Positions 52,929 through 61,931 of a DNA stretch of 64,000 bases are shown here, piece after piece; position 1 is the stretch's first letter, and every line of letters starts with the position of its first letter. The notes beneath the pieces are model-generated. The model was not told the DNA's origin. It made no database searches and saw nothing but the letters and a program-made list of their open reading frames with translations. The DNA is taken from the NCBI GenBank assembly GCA_946405135.1, contig CAMJGD010000006.1:82479-146478 (forward strand). The letters run 5' to 3'. Made by a program: the position numbers and the translations under genes. This DNA comes from an uncultured Clostridiaceae bacterium. GTDB taxonomy: Bacteria; Bacillota; Clostridia; Clostridiales; Clostridiaceae.

Positions 52929-54071
52929 TTACCACTTATGATTTATACCTTTAATAAGCCTAATAATTCTTTCAGCTGTTTTTTCAAGTAAGATATCTGC
53001 ATTGCAAATTGCCTCCTCCAATACCATAGGCTTTTCTACAATTGAAAAAATACTGTTAAAGCCCTTATCATATAATTCTTCTGCTCTTTCTCCGATGCCG
53101 CCTGCAATAGCTATAACCGGAACATTATACTTTTTAGCAATATTAGCTACTCCAAAAGGTGTCTTACCATAAGCTGTCTGAAAATCAATCATTCCTTCTC
53201 CTGTAATAACTAAATCTGAATTCTTTATATATTCTTCAATCTTAGTAATTTCACTAACAGTATCTATTCCTCTTACAATCTCTGCATCTAAAAATGTTAG
53301 AAGTCCAGCCCCAAGCCCACCTGCAGCCCCTGCACCTGGGTAATTTAGTACCTCTACTCCTATCTCTTTTTCTATTAATCTTCCATAATGTTTAAGCTTT
53401 TCATCTAATTCTTCTGTCATCTTTTCATCAGCACCCTTTTGCTTTGCAAAAACATAAGAAGCTCCTTCAGGTCCAACTAAAGGATTCCTTACATCACAAG
53501 CTGCCACTACATTACATTCTTTTATCCTAGTATCCATGCTGCTTAAATCAATTTTTTCAATTTTATCTAAATTTTCAGCTCCCCATTGAATGCATTCACC
53601 TTTAGTATCTATAAATTTTCCACCTAATGCCATGACCATACCGCAGCCCCCATCATTAGTTGCACTTCCTCCAAGTCCAATAATAATATGTCTGCATCCT
53701 TTATCCAGTGCATCTTTTATAAGCTGTCCTGTTCCATAGGTGGTGGTTTTCATTGGATTTCTTTCTTTCTTATTTAATAGTGGAAGCCCCGATGCTGCTG
53801 CCATTTCTATGATAGCTGTTTTCCCATCTCCTAAAATACCATAAAAAGAATCAATTTCTCTCATAAGAGGATCTTTAACTCTTAAGTTTATAATTTCACC
53901 TGCTGTAGCATCCACCAAAGATTGAACCGTTCCTTCCCCGCCATCTGCCATGGGCACTTTAACTATTTCAATATTTCTATCAACTTTCTTTATACCATTT
54001 TCTATACAATCTGCTACTTCTTTTGCAGTAAGACTGCCTTTATAAGAATCAGGAGCAACTACAATCTTCAT
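52929..54071 (-). CDS. Glycerate kinase (GarK/GlxK type)
   Basis: 380 residues from the ATG at 54071 (GAGGTGAAA upstream). Signature parts are KIVVAPDSYKGSLTAKEVA, VPMADGGEGTVQSLV, GLGGSATNDGGCGMV and GAGAAGGLGAGL. It phosphorylates glycerate, feeding glyoxylate/serine-derived carbon into glycolysis. Monocistronic; no tartronate or hydroxypyruvate genes adjoin. Confidence 0.95.
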   Translation of the reverse strand: MKIVVAPDSYKGSLTAKEVADCIENGIKKVDRNIEIVKVPMADGGEGTVQSLVDATAGEIINLRVKDPLMREIDSFYGILGDGKTAIIEMAAASGLPLLNKKERNPMKTTTYGTGQLIKDALDKGCRHIIIGLGGSATNDGGCGMVMALGGKFIDTKGECIQWGAENLDKIEKIDLSSMDTRIKECNVVAACDVRNPLVGPEGASYVFAKQKGADEKMTEELDEKLKHYGRLIEKEIGVEVLNYPGAGAAGGLGAGLLTFLDAEIVRGIDTVSEITKIEEYIKNSDLVITGEGMIDFQTAYGKTPFGVANIAKKYNVPVIAIAGGIGERAEELYDKGFNSIFSIVEKPMVLEEAICNADILLEKTAERIIRLIKGINHKW

Positions 54072-54248
54072 TATTACTTTCACCTCAGAATCCAATAATT
54101 ATAAAAATACTTTCATTAGACCATGTTTTAATACAGTATTGCAGTATTGATCTTCAAGCATTTTTCGGAAAGTTATTTAACTTACCTTAATAAACATCCT
54201 TAAAAACTTGCATATTAAATTTTGGACATTATAAAATCCCCTCAAATT

Positions 54249-55019
54249 CTATTCTTTTACCCAATACTTGCTGCAATCATTAGTTCTTTCAAGAAACCCA
54301 TATTCTATTAGAGCTCTCCTTATGGTTATATAATCTTCATGTATTCTCTTTAAAACTCTATTAATTTCCTTTTCTGAGTATATTCTTCCTTTAGAAAAAT
54401 TTTTAGTTATCTCTTCTAATATAATAATTTTCTTTTTTTCTTTAGCAGGGTAACTTTTTAACGCTCCTTCCTCATTCATATAATTCTTAATAGTGATCTT
54501 CTTCTCTTTATCAGTAATATTGTATCTATCATCTATAGTAGTTGCTGTCTTATGTACATCACATATAACTTCTTTATCTAACTTATTAATTTTTTTATTT
54601 GTATTCTTTGAAAGCAGCTCCATTATAGCTAAAAATAATTTTGCCTGCCTTTCTTTTTCTCTTAACTTGTAGCGGTGGTTTCTTATAGTTGATTGAGCAA
54701 CTCCAAGCTTTGCTGCAACCTCTTTATCTGGTAAGCCTTGTGACATTAAAGTTAATACCTCTCTCTGAATATCTGATAATCCTGTAAAAGAAGAATTCAT
54801 TCCCAATAAATATTGAAGCATTGAATCATGCTTTGCTTCTATATGAAGTTCAATTGCTTTCTTTGCATCATATAATTCTGAATTTATCTCATATATGCGA
54901 CCTTTCTCAAATACTTCCTCACAAATTATACATTTGTAATATTGGTCATTCTCTATAAAACCATTTTTTACCTCTTCTATGGCCGCACTCCAAAATAGTT
55001 CATTTGACTTTATATCCAT
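54249..55019 (-). CDS. LuxR-type HTH regulator with C-terminal DUF2087
   Basis: 256 residues. A zinc-ribbon-like pair YKCIICEEVFEKG sits near residue 28. A LuxR-type HTH lies in the middle (about 85-140: LSDIQREVLTLMSQGLPDKEVAAKLGVAQSTIRNHRYKL). DUF2087 is at the C-terminus (about 190-255, EEITKNFSKGRIYSEKEIN). It is divergent from the trypco2 cassette and separated from it by 346 AT-rich bases with two direct repeats, so it could control that cassette (unproven). Confidence 0.85.
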   Translation of the reverse strand: MDIKSNELFWSAAIEEVKNGFIENDQYYKCIICEEVFEKGRIYEINSELYDAKKAIELHIEAKHDSMLQYLLGMNSSFTGLSDIQREVLTLMSQGLPDKEVAAKLGVAQSTIRNHRYKLREKERQAKLFLAIMELLSKNTNKKINKLDKEVICDVHKTATTIDDRYNITDKEKKITIKNYMNEEGALKSYPAKEKKKIIILEEITKNFSKGRIYSEKEINRVLKRIHEDYITIRRALIEYGFLERTNDCSKYWVKE

Positions 55020-55365
55020 AAAAATCGCTTCCTTTTAAAATTATTTTAAATTATTCTATTTTATTGTACAACATATTTTAAATTTTGTCTATATATAAAT
55101 AAACATTATTTAAATTTGTCTATATTATATAATATTTAAATTTACCATCTTGTATATAAAGCAAACATCTCTACTGTTAAATCTAAAATCTGAAAGTAAA
55201 TTAATTTAAGATAAACCAGATTTATTGAAATATTTCTATCTTATGTTAAAATATTCAATATAGTATTTATATTAAGCATTAATTGATTATAAAAAAAATA
55301 CCATATATATTATTAAATAGAAATTTATAACAATAAAATAGTATCATATAGCTGGAGGTATTATA
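55020..55365. promoter_or_regulatory. AT-rich divergent regulatory region with direct repeats
   Basis: Two near-identical units, TTTAAATTTTGTCTATAT (55077-55094) and TTTAAATTTGTCTATAT (55109-55125), are spaced 32 bp (three helical turns) apart. A partial third unit lies near 55135. They fit a regulator site between the HTH-DUF2087 gene and the trypco2 cassette. No ORF is supported. Confidence 0.45.
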
Positions 55366-55713
55366 ATGAATGATGAAATTCTAAAAAATAGTATTCCATT
55401 AAGCAGTGCTATAAGATTAGTACAAGATGAACTAATTAAAAGTGAAAAAGAAAGAAAAGAACAAGGATTAGATCCTTTATTTAAAGTAGATAAGTTAATT
55501 ATAGAAGCAAATTGTATCTTTACAAAAAAAGAGAATAGCGAACTAGGCTTTGATGTTAAATTACTATCATTATTTTCAGCTAAAGCTAATACTAAAATAG
55601 ATGAAGAAAATGGCTTTATACAAAAGATAACATTGGAACTAAAAGTTATTGATGATAAAGAGGCAAGCGATAATACTTCTAATGGTGAATATCCTTACCA
55701 TGGATTAAGGTAA
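55366..55713 (+). CDS. Trypco2-like domain protein
   Basis: 115 residues. The sequence IPLSSAIRLVQDELIKSEKERKEQG, then FKVDKLIIEANCIF, LLSLFSAKAN and QKITLELKV matches the compact alpha+beta trypsin-co-occurring domain 2 (an N-terminal helix followed by beta strands ending in a xKITLxLxV strand). That family was described as a component of predicted bacterial conflict and immune systems, usually next to peptidases or TPR/NTPase proteins. Here it is the first of three genes, 6 nt before a HExxH protein. GGAGGT lies upstream. The match is by pattern recognition and needs a profile search. Confidence 0.72.
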   Translation: MNDEILKNSIPLSSAIRLVQDELIKSEKERKEQGLDPLFKVDKLIIEANCIFTKKENSELGFDVKLLSLFSAKANTKIDEENGFIQKITLELKVIDDKEASDNTSNGEYPYHGLR

Positions 55714-55719
55714 TTAATT

Positions 55720-57210
55720 ATGGATACTGAAAATTTGTTAGATGTACTCCTATATGCGAATAACAACCATAATAATTATTTTGATATGTTTGCATATAAA
55801 ATAAATTTTTCTTTTGATCTAAATGAGTATAAAAATTCCATATATGACTACAAATCCAATAAAATTATCACCCAAAATCTTCTTATTACATTACATGAAT
55901 ATTATCATTTTTTTGAGGTTTCCTTTACACCCTTTGGGGAGTATATTAGAATGCTCTACCAATATTCAGAAGTTATTGTCATAAATTTATTAAAATATAT
56001 TAATGAAAAATATAATCTTACTACTGAAAATGGCGATTCAATAATTGATATTATACACAATAATAAAGATTTAATATATGATGATTATATTACAGAACTA
56101 CTTTTTGACTGGCTTAATATAGATCTCATAATTTCATACTTATGCTTTAATGATAATTATGACATTTTTTTAAATAAATATAATAAATATAGTAACATTA
56201 GATTAGATAATCCAAATTTCTTTATATGCAAAAAAATTGCTGATATAGATGAAAAATTATATTCTCATCTAGATTGTACTAAAAGAGGATTTACGTATTA
56301 TAAATATAATAATATAGATTTTAGTGAAGATAAAAAGGAGGAAGCTCTGTTTTTAGAACTTTCAAATATTAAACTAAAACTATTAAAACTAATTCCATCT
56401 ACACGAAGTATTTATGAAAGCCTTTGTCGTGCTTCAGAATTATTTTTAATTAAAGATAATATTGATTTAAATTTTTTGCATGATCCTATATCTAACGAAT
56501 TATTTTACTACCATTATCCATTACAGATTGCTCTTAATAAAATTCCAGCTGAAAATAATACAGAATTCTTACTATCATTTATGGCAATATGTGAAATTGT
56601 ACTTTCCCCGCCTTCACTTCCTCAAAGCTCTAATCTACGCAGTATTTTTCCAAGTATATTAGAGTTTGACCCTGGATATAGATTTTATTGTGTTTTACCA
56701 TACTTATCAAATATAAAACCAATCAAAAATATAGAAACTGACTATGAGCGATATATCAGCGAGTTATGTTCATGTTTAAGTTGGCCAACTCCATTAGATA
56801 TTTCAAAAGGCTTATTAAAAAATTATAAGCATTTGGATGGTGATATAATAGCAAAGTTATTTTTGCAATTTCATAAGCAAAAAATAAAGCATGAATATTT
56901 ATTTATAGATGTCTATTCTCTATTAAATATTTTAATAGATAATTTTTCTTTTTGTCCTATGGTTCAATTTAAAGATGAAATTTTAATTAATCACTTTCTT
57001 GATGATGAAATAGCATTAACTGAAGTTTATTTTACATTAAATTACCTGAAAAAATTATACTTAGAATCTGTAATGTACAATATACCTAACCAACTGAAAT
57101 TCCCCTATATTACAACTAGTAATACTTTAATGCTTTATGAGGAATTATTCTACAACACTATGCAATCTTTAGGAATAAGGCTCAAAAAAATCAAAATTAT
57201 TAATCCTTAA
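55720..57210 (+). CDS. Uncharacterised protein with HExxH metallopeptidase motif
   Basis: 496 residues, no signal peptide, mostly helical, rich in Asn, Tyr and Ile. The zinc motif LHEYYHFFE gives His59, Glu60 and His63. A possible third ligand is Glu233 in SIYESLCRASEL, a gluzincin-like arrangement. The segment after the motif, SFTPFGEYI, resembles other uncharacterised HExxH proteins with a T-x-x-G step. It starts 6 nt after the trypco2 gene and ends 23 nt before a TPR gene, so the three form an operon. A peptidase effector role is inferred from context. No homologue is recognised with certainty. Confidence 0.7.
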   Translation: MDTENLLDVLLYANNNHNNYFDMFAYKINFSFDLNEYKNSIYDYKSNKIITQNLLITLHEYYHFFEVSFTPFGEYIRMLYQYSEVIVINLLKYINEKYNLTTENGDSIIDIIHNNKDLIYDDYITELLFDWLNIDLIISYLCFNDNYDIFLNKYNKYSNIRLDNPNFFICKKIADIDEKLYSHLDCTKRGFTYYKYNNIDFSEDKKEEALFLELSNIKLKLLKLIPSTRSIYESLCRASELFLIKDNIDLNFLHDPISNELFYYHYPLQIALNKIPAENNTEFLLSFMAICEIVLSPPSLPQSSNLRSIFPSILEFDPGYRFYCVLPYLSNIKPIKNIETDYERYISELCSCLSWPTPLDISKGLLKNYKHLDGDIIAKLFLQFHKQKIKHEYLFIDVYSLLNILIDNFSFCPMVQFKDEILINHFLDDEIALTEVYFTLNYLKKLYLESVMYNIPNQLKFPYITTSNTLMLYEELFYNTMQSLGIRLKKIKIINP

Positions 57211-57233
57211 AACTATGGAGGGAAAAATAGGAT

Positions 57234-58022
57234 ATGGGAAAAAATGATTTAAATAATCATGATATATCAGATTTAAAGTCCTTATATTATCATGGAATTT
57301 CTTTGATTGATTTAAAAGAGTATAAGGAAGCCGAAAGATGCTTTGATGAAATACTAAGACATTCTTCTAAAAATTTTGGTGCATGGTACTATAAAGGAAT
57401 TATTTACAGCGATTTATGTAAACATGAAGAAGCTATTAAATGCTTTAAAAATGCAGTATATATAGAACCATCTTTAAGTTGGGCATGGAATAATATTGGA
57501 TTTTCATTGCTAAAAATAGATAGGCACTCTGAAGCTTTATATTATTTTTCAAAAACAATAGAAATAGACTCTCAAAATTGGCAAGCAATATTAAATAAAG
57601 CAAATATATTAGATGATATGAAGCAATACAATGAAGCCTTAGAATGTATTGATGAAGCTTTAAAAATAAATAATTCTAATGAATTACTTTTTTATGTTAA
57701 AGCCAATATTTTAAGTGATATGAATCAATATCTAAAGTCCATAGAATATTACAATAAAGCACTACAAATTAAAGAAGATTTTGAAGATGCTATAAATAAT
57801 AAAGGATTGGCATTAAAAAGGTTAAACAAATTAAATGAAGCTATACAAATGTTTGATAAAGTTATAAACATAAATGAAAAGAACTCTGGTGCATGGAGTA
57901 ATAAAGGTCTAACATTAAGATTATTAGGAAAAAATGAAGAAGCAAAAAACTGTTTTAAAAAAGCAGCAGCTTTAGGAAACAGTAATGCCAAACATTTAAT
58001 GAAAAAATATTATAATGAATAA
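57234..58022 (+). CDS. TPR-repeat protein
   Basis: 262 residues made almost wholly of seven tetratricopeptide repeats of 34 residues (about 15-252), each with the W/L-G-Y-A-F-A-P pattern, such as AWNNIGFSLLKIDRHSEALYYFSKTIEID. No catalytic domain. It is a protein-binding scaffold, here the third gene of the trypco2/HExxH cassette. It could recognise a trigger or hold the peptidase. GGAGGGAAA precedes the ATG. Confidence 0.9.
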   Translation: MGKNDLNNHDISDLKSLYYHGISLIDLKEYKEAERCFDEILRHSSKNFGAWYYKGIIYSDLCKHEEAIKCFKNAVYIEPSLSWAWNNIGFSLLKIDRHSEALYYFSKTIEIDSQNWQAILNKANILDDMKQYNEALECIDEALKINNSNELLFYVKANILSDMNQYLKSIEYYNKALQIKEDFEDAINNKGLALKRLNKLNEAIQMFDKVININEKNSGAWSNKGLTLRLLGKNEEAKNCFKKAAALGNSNAKHLMKKYYNE

Positions 58023-58108
58023 AAGTAAAATATTTAACAATCCAGTAGGCGCTGAGTAATTATTTTATTCAGCCACCTTTCACACCAATTTGCATACCTC
58101 ATTAAGAA

Positions 58109-58495
58109 TTATGAATTGATTGATGAGGTAATTCTTTTTACTGTCTTATCCCATATAATCAAAATTATGCTTCCAATTAGATAGCATAAAATATCTTTTA
58201 TATCAAATGAAGTTCCAATAATTGTTGAAATTATTTTGTTATTTTGTAAATGAAGTAATTCTACAATGCGATAATACTGCATTATCTCCACTATTGAAGC
58301 AAAACAGAATAGATATACAGGTAAAAACTTTATTGGCTTTTGCACAAATCCTCTTATGAATGTGTACATTAAAATAATTACTAAAATATCTCCAACGTAA
58401 GGCCTAATAATAGCATCATTTACAAAAAGTGCAATAAATATTTCCGTTATTAATAAAATAATAAAACTCACTATATACTTAAAGTTTATTTTCAT
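58109..58495 (-). CDS. DUF2809 family membrane protein
   Basis: 128 residues from the ATG at 58495; an ATG at 58513 is possible. Four membrane helices. The DUF2809 signature IIRPYVGDILVIILMYTFIR and ASIVEIMQYYRIVELL are present. Function unknown, occurs singly in many Firmicutes. Confidence 0.83.
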   Translation of the reverse strand: MKINFKYIVSFIILLITEIFIALFVNDAIIRPYVGDILVIILMYTFIRGFVQKPIKFLPVYLFCFASIVEIMQYYRIVELLHLQNNKIISTIIGTSFDIKDILCYLIGSIILIIWDKTVKRITSSINS

Positions 58496-58551
58496 AACTT
58501 TCCCCGCCTTCATAGCTTCTATACTTTAATTTTTATAACCTTCATATTTGC

Positions 58552-58735
58552 TTAAATATGGTTATTATATCCCATAACTTCAACTTCAGCAAGATATTTA
58601 AAGCACCAATTTTCTCCGGCTGTTTCATTATAACTTTCTAATCCATAGCACACTTCTTTATTTATTTGTTTACATAATTGCCATCATAATGCCACAATTC
58701 ATCTTCATAATAAAGTTGTTTAAAAAAATTAAATT
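58552..58735 (-). pseudogene. Frameshifted remnant of an unidentified gene
   Basis: Two overlapping reading frames on the minus strand together look like one protein. One ends QLYYEDELWHYDGNYVNK then a stop. The other continues from about INKEVCYGLESYNETAGENW to a stop at 58552. A single frameshift near 58670 would join them. No start or ribosome binding site survives. The fragments look coding in composition, but I do not recognise the parent family. Confidence 0.4.
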
Positions 58736-58829
58736 AACCTCAGTTTTAGCATTAAATACAAATGGTGCTACAACTGGAACTTATCAAGTTCAAAAATAAA
58801 ATTTACTATAGGTAAAGGAAGGTATATTA
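58736..58829. other. Spacer upstream of the lipoprotein gene
   Basis: No gene is supported. It ends in AAAGGAAGG (58814-58822), the ribosome binding site of the lipoprotein. Confidence 0.5.
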
Positions 58830-59291
58830 ATAAAAAAACATAAGCTTTTCAAAAAAACAACAGTATATTTATTCTCAATTGGTATGTCTATATTGTTACT
58901 TGCTGGCTGTCAAAGTAAGAATACTCAAAGCAGTAACGCGCAAAATACTAATAGACCATCCCAAGAACAAATGAAAAAAAGAATGCAAGATAATATTCAA
59001 CCCTTAGTAACCGCAGGAACTATAACACAAGAGCAAGCAGATAAGATTATAGCAGCCTATACAACACGTCCTGCTGGAAATAAACAAAATAGATCACAAG
59101 ATAAACAGCAAAATAATAATCAGCGTAATAATCAAAATAGGCAGAAAAATAATCCTTTAAGCAAGCTGGTAAGTGATGGTGTTATTACACAAGCTCAAGC
59201 CGATGCCGTTATGGAAAAGATGAAATCAAATTTCACACACAGAAATAATGATCAAAATTCTCAAGATAACAATAGCCAATCTTCTAATTAG
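58830..59291 (+). CDS. Small lipoprotein with duplicated helical motif; non-standard start
   Basis: About 153 residues if read from ATA at 58830, which lies 7 nt after AAAGGAAGG. The first ATG (58884) would leave a signal peptide without its basic start, and no ATG, GTG or TTG lies between the stop at 58809 and 58884. From 58830 the protein begins with KKHKLFKK, a hydrophobic stretch and the lipobox LLAGC. The mature part is Gln/Asn-rich with two related units, LVTAGTITQEQADKIIAAY and LVSDGVITQAQADAVMEKM. It is either translated from AUA or recently silenced by ATG to ATA. Function unknown. Confidence 0.65.
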   Translation: MKKHKLFKKTTVYLFSIGMSILLLAGCQSKNTQSSNAQNTNRPSQEQMKKRMQDNIQPLVTAGTITQEQADKIIAAYTTRPAGNKQNRSQDKQQNNNQRNNQNRQKNNPLSKLVSDGVITQAQADAVMEKMKSNFTHRNNDQNSQDNNSQSSN

Positions 59292-59345
59292 ACATACTAT
59301 AGAACAAAAACCAAAAGCCACGAATAAATATAACTTTCAAAATGG

Positions 59346-59403
59346 AAACCAGAGGCTGCCACACAACAAACTATTAATTTCTTTGTGGAACAGCCCCTGG
59401 TTT
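59346..59403. terminator. Long two-way terminator hairpin, possibly a dispersed repeat
   Basis: AAACCAG, GGCTG and CCACA pair with TGTGG, CAGCC and CTGGTTT, around a 20-nt loop. It lies between convergent genes. The GGGGCTGTTCCACA-type arm resembles a hairpin sequence scattered through clostridial genomes. Confidence 0.75.
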
Positions 59404-59447
59404 GATATTCCTATTTTTTTAATAAAAAATTGCGAAATGATTCTAAC

Positions 59448-59819
59448 CTATTTATCTACTCTCCAATCATATTTACCATTAGGTAAGCTTATTTTATGAC
59501 CATTAATTATAACAGTTTCATCACTTTCCCAAGTAATTACAGAAACATTAATTCTATAGTCCCAGTAAATATTTCTTGGCTTCTTATTTTTATTGTTTAG
59601 TATTAATTCACCTCTTACTGCATTAGCTACTGTTGCCCCGCCTTTATCAGAAAGATATGTTCTAATAGTATATGTTCCATTTGGAGATGTGGATTGACTC
59701 AAATATTCGCCCTTTGGTAACTTACTCATATTGTCTTCAGTTCTATCAGTTTTAAAGGAAATCATTGCCACAATAATAGAAATTACTACTACCCCAAAAA
59801 TTATTTTAGTTTTCTCCAT
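59448..59819 (-). CDS. DUF5412 family protein
   Basis: 123 residues. An N-terminal membrane helix (about 5-22) places the rest outside. The segment LSQSTSPNGTYTIRTYLSDKGGATVANAVRGEL and IYWDYR matches DUF5412. A small beta domain of unknown role. GGGGGAGA lies upstream. Confidence 0.83.
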   Translation of the reverse strand: MEKTKIIFGVVVISIIVAMISFKTDRTEDNMSKLPKGEYLSQSTSPNGTYTIRTYLSDKGGATVANAVRGELILNNKNKKPRNIYWDYRINVSVITWESDETVIINGHKISLPNGKYDWRVDK

Positions 59820-59892
59820 AGAACTCTCCCCCTATATTAACTAATTATAAATTGCATACATTTAAATAACCCTTTCCACTCTTAATCCTATT

Positions 59893-60792
59893 CTACTCCT
59901 TAGAGAGCTTTCTAATAAAATTATATACAATCTCATCTTCCCATTGAGATATTTTAACATGACCTAAAGTTACACCTTCATAAGAAAAGTTCAATAGCTC
60001 TTTTATATTATTGTAATGTAATTTCCTATCTAATCTAACTCGACTGAACAATATTTTTTGAGCACAGGGCTTACTATTTGCATCTGATGAAAGCATCAGC
60101 ATACCTAAGCCGCCCATATATTTATCTTTATTTACATTAGGTTTAATCATATTTATGTATACAATACCATCATTTGCACTTTTTAAATTAAAAAATATCA
60201 GTTTGTCTGACACATTATATTTACCTGTAAAATATTTAATCACATCACCATTAGAGAGAATCTTAAATACTACATTATCATTATCGAATTCAATAATCCC
60301 TTCATGTATAGCTCCTTCCTTAGCTATGTTAGTAACTAAGAAATATACATAATATTTTTCTTCAAACAAATTAAATTCAGTTTGCTTATTACATTCTAAG
60401 CTTTCAATATCCACTGCACTTAATGGCGTACCAATAAGTTTTTCTATACTTATCTTATATACCTCAGAAATATATATCAAGGTTTCTATGGATGGAAAAG
60501 CTTCACCAGACTTATATTTAGAAAGCAGATCTTCTGAAATACCAATTTTTTTAGCTAGATTCTTTTGTGTTAACTCCAATTGAATCAGTTTTTTTAAATT
60601 GTATATAAATATTTTAGAAGTTTTTTCATATATATCATTCTTTAGCGCTTTTACTTCATTAATATCATTAACAATAATATCCGAATTACTCAAAATGTAA
60701 TCCAGTTTATGTTTTATTTTTCCATCTGTTTGCCTTATTTCTTCTAAATCCCTTTTCAACTTCCACACCTCATAGCATTTCATAATAACCAA
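59893..60792 (-). CDS. XRE-type regulator with unknown C-terminal domain
   Basis: Up to 299 residues; the start is uncertain (TTG at 60792 or ATG at 60783), with only a weak ribosome binding site. An N-terminal helical stretch, then a Cro/C1 HTH (about 65-118: LTQKNLAKKIGISEDLLSKYKSGEAFPSIETL). A C-terminal beta-rich domain (about 145-295) that I do not recognise may sense a ligand. It is divergent from the MraY paralogue, so it may regulate it. Confidence 0.8.
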   Translation of the reverse strand: MVIMKCYEVWKLKRDLEEIRQTDGKIKHKLDYILSNSDIIVNDINEVKALKNDIYEKTSKIFIYNLKKLIQLELTQKNLAKKIGISEDLLSKYKSGEAFPSIETLIYISEVYKISIEKLIGTPLSAVDIESLECNKQTEFNLFEEKYYVYFLVTNIAKEGAIHEGIIEFDNDNVVFKILSNGDVIKYFTGKYNVSDKLIFFNLKSANDGIVYINMIKPNVNKDKYMGGLGMLMLSSDANSKPCAQKILFSRVRLDRKLHYNNIKELLNFSYEGVTLGHVKISQWEDEIVYNFIRKLSKE

Positions 60793-60960
60793 GATAATTG
60801 AATTATATTCAAGTAAATATTATATACTTTTCAAGTTAATTTGATATTTATACATAATTATAGATACATTCCAACTAATATATTAACATAATAATAAAAG
60901 TATAAAAATGAATTACTACGTAAAAGCAAAATAAATTTAAAAATAACAAAGGAGTTTTTT

Positions 60961-61914
60961 ATGTATACTATTATTTCTGCAGTATTATTAAGTTTTTTTA
61001 TGTCTTTATTTAGCGGATGGCTTCTCATTCCACTTTTTAAAAGATTAAAACTAGGACAAAACATTAAAAAAGGAATACCTCAAAATCATAATAAAAAAGC
61101 TGATACCCCTTCATTTGGAGGTATTATATTTATTTTTTCAACTATAACTGTAATGTTGTTTTATCCAAAACAATGTATTTACGAAACTAAAATTGCATTA
61201 TATGCCTTTGTAGCTTTTGGTTCTATAGGTTTCATTGATGACCTTTTAAAGAAATTATATAAAGAAAATGATGGATTAACTCCAACACAAAAAATGCTAT
61301 TATTAACTTTGGTTTCAAGTATATTTGCCTTTTATGCCTACCATATTTCTTCAATTGGCTCATTAATTGTAATTCCATTCACTACAAAAGTAATCAATCT
61401 AGGAATACTTTACATACCATTTATTATATTCTATTATTTATCTACAACCAATGCAGTAAATTTAACCGATGGATTGGACGGACTCGTTGCATCAGTAACC
61501 TTACTTGTAATAACATTCTTTACTATAGTAAGTTTTAGTATGGGTTATTATTCATTATCAATCTTTTGTGGCTGCTTGTCAGGATCATTATTAGGATTCT
61601 TAAGATATAATTCATATCCAGCTAAGATAATTATGGGGGATACTGGCTCTCTAGCTCTTGGCGGGGCTGTAGCAACAATAGCTATGATACTTAAAAATCC
61701 GCTTATTGTTACTATAGTTGGCGGAATCTATCTCCTAGAAACCTTATCAGTAATAATGCAAGTAACATCTTTTAAATTGTTTAAAAAACGTATTTTTAAG
61801 ATGGCCCCCATACATTACTCATTTGAATTATCTGGCTGGCATGAATCTAAAATAGTTTCAGTATTTGCAATTGTAACAACAATTTTATGCCTCATAGCGT
61901 TTTTATCATTTTAA
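60961..61914 (+). CDS. MraY-like phospho-sugar transferase (paralogue)
   Basis: 317 residues, ten membrane helices. The glycosyltransferase 4 signatures are present: [19 protein letters not shown] (Asp93, Asp94), [13 protein letters not shown] and [10 protein letters not shown]. MraY's final HHH loop (PIHHHFEL) reads PIHYSFEL here, so two histidines are replaced. It should transfer a phospho-sugar from a UDP-sugar to undecaprenyl phosphate. It is away from any murein cluster and next to a divergent XRE regulator, so it may be an accessory copy for an antibiotic-insensitive lipid I step or a different sugar. AAAGGAG precedes the ATG. Confidence 0.87.
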   Translation: MYTIISAVLLSFFMSLFSGWLLIPLFKRLKLGQNIKKGIPQNHNKKADTPSFGGIIFIFSTITVMLFYPKQCIYETKIALYAFVAFGSIGFIDDLLKKLYKENDGLTPTQKMLLLTLVSSIFAFYAYHISSIGSLIVIPFTTKVINLGILYIPFIIFYYLSTTNAVNLTDGLDGLVASVTLLVITFFTIVSFSMGYYSLSIFCGCLSGSLLGFLRYNSYPAKIIMGDTGSLALGGAVATIAMILKNPLIVTIVGGIYLLETLSVIMQVTSFKLFKKRIFKMAPIHYSFELSGWHESKIVSVFAIVTTILCLIAFLSF

Positions 61915-61931
61915 ATAGAGTAATATACATA

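Noticed and set aside
60858..61064. 68-residue minus-strand reading frame
   Set aside because: It overlaps the start of the MraY paralogue and the promoter region and has no ribosome binding site.
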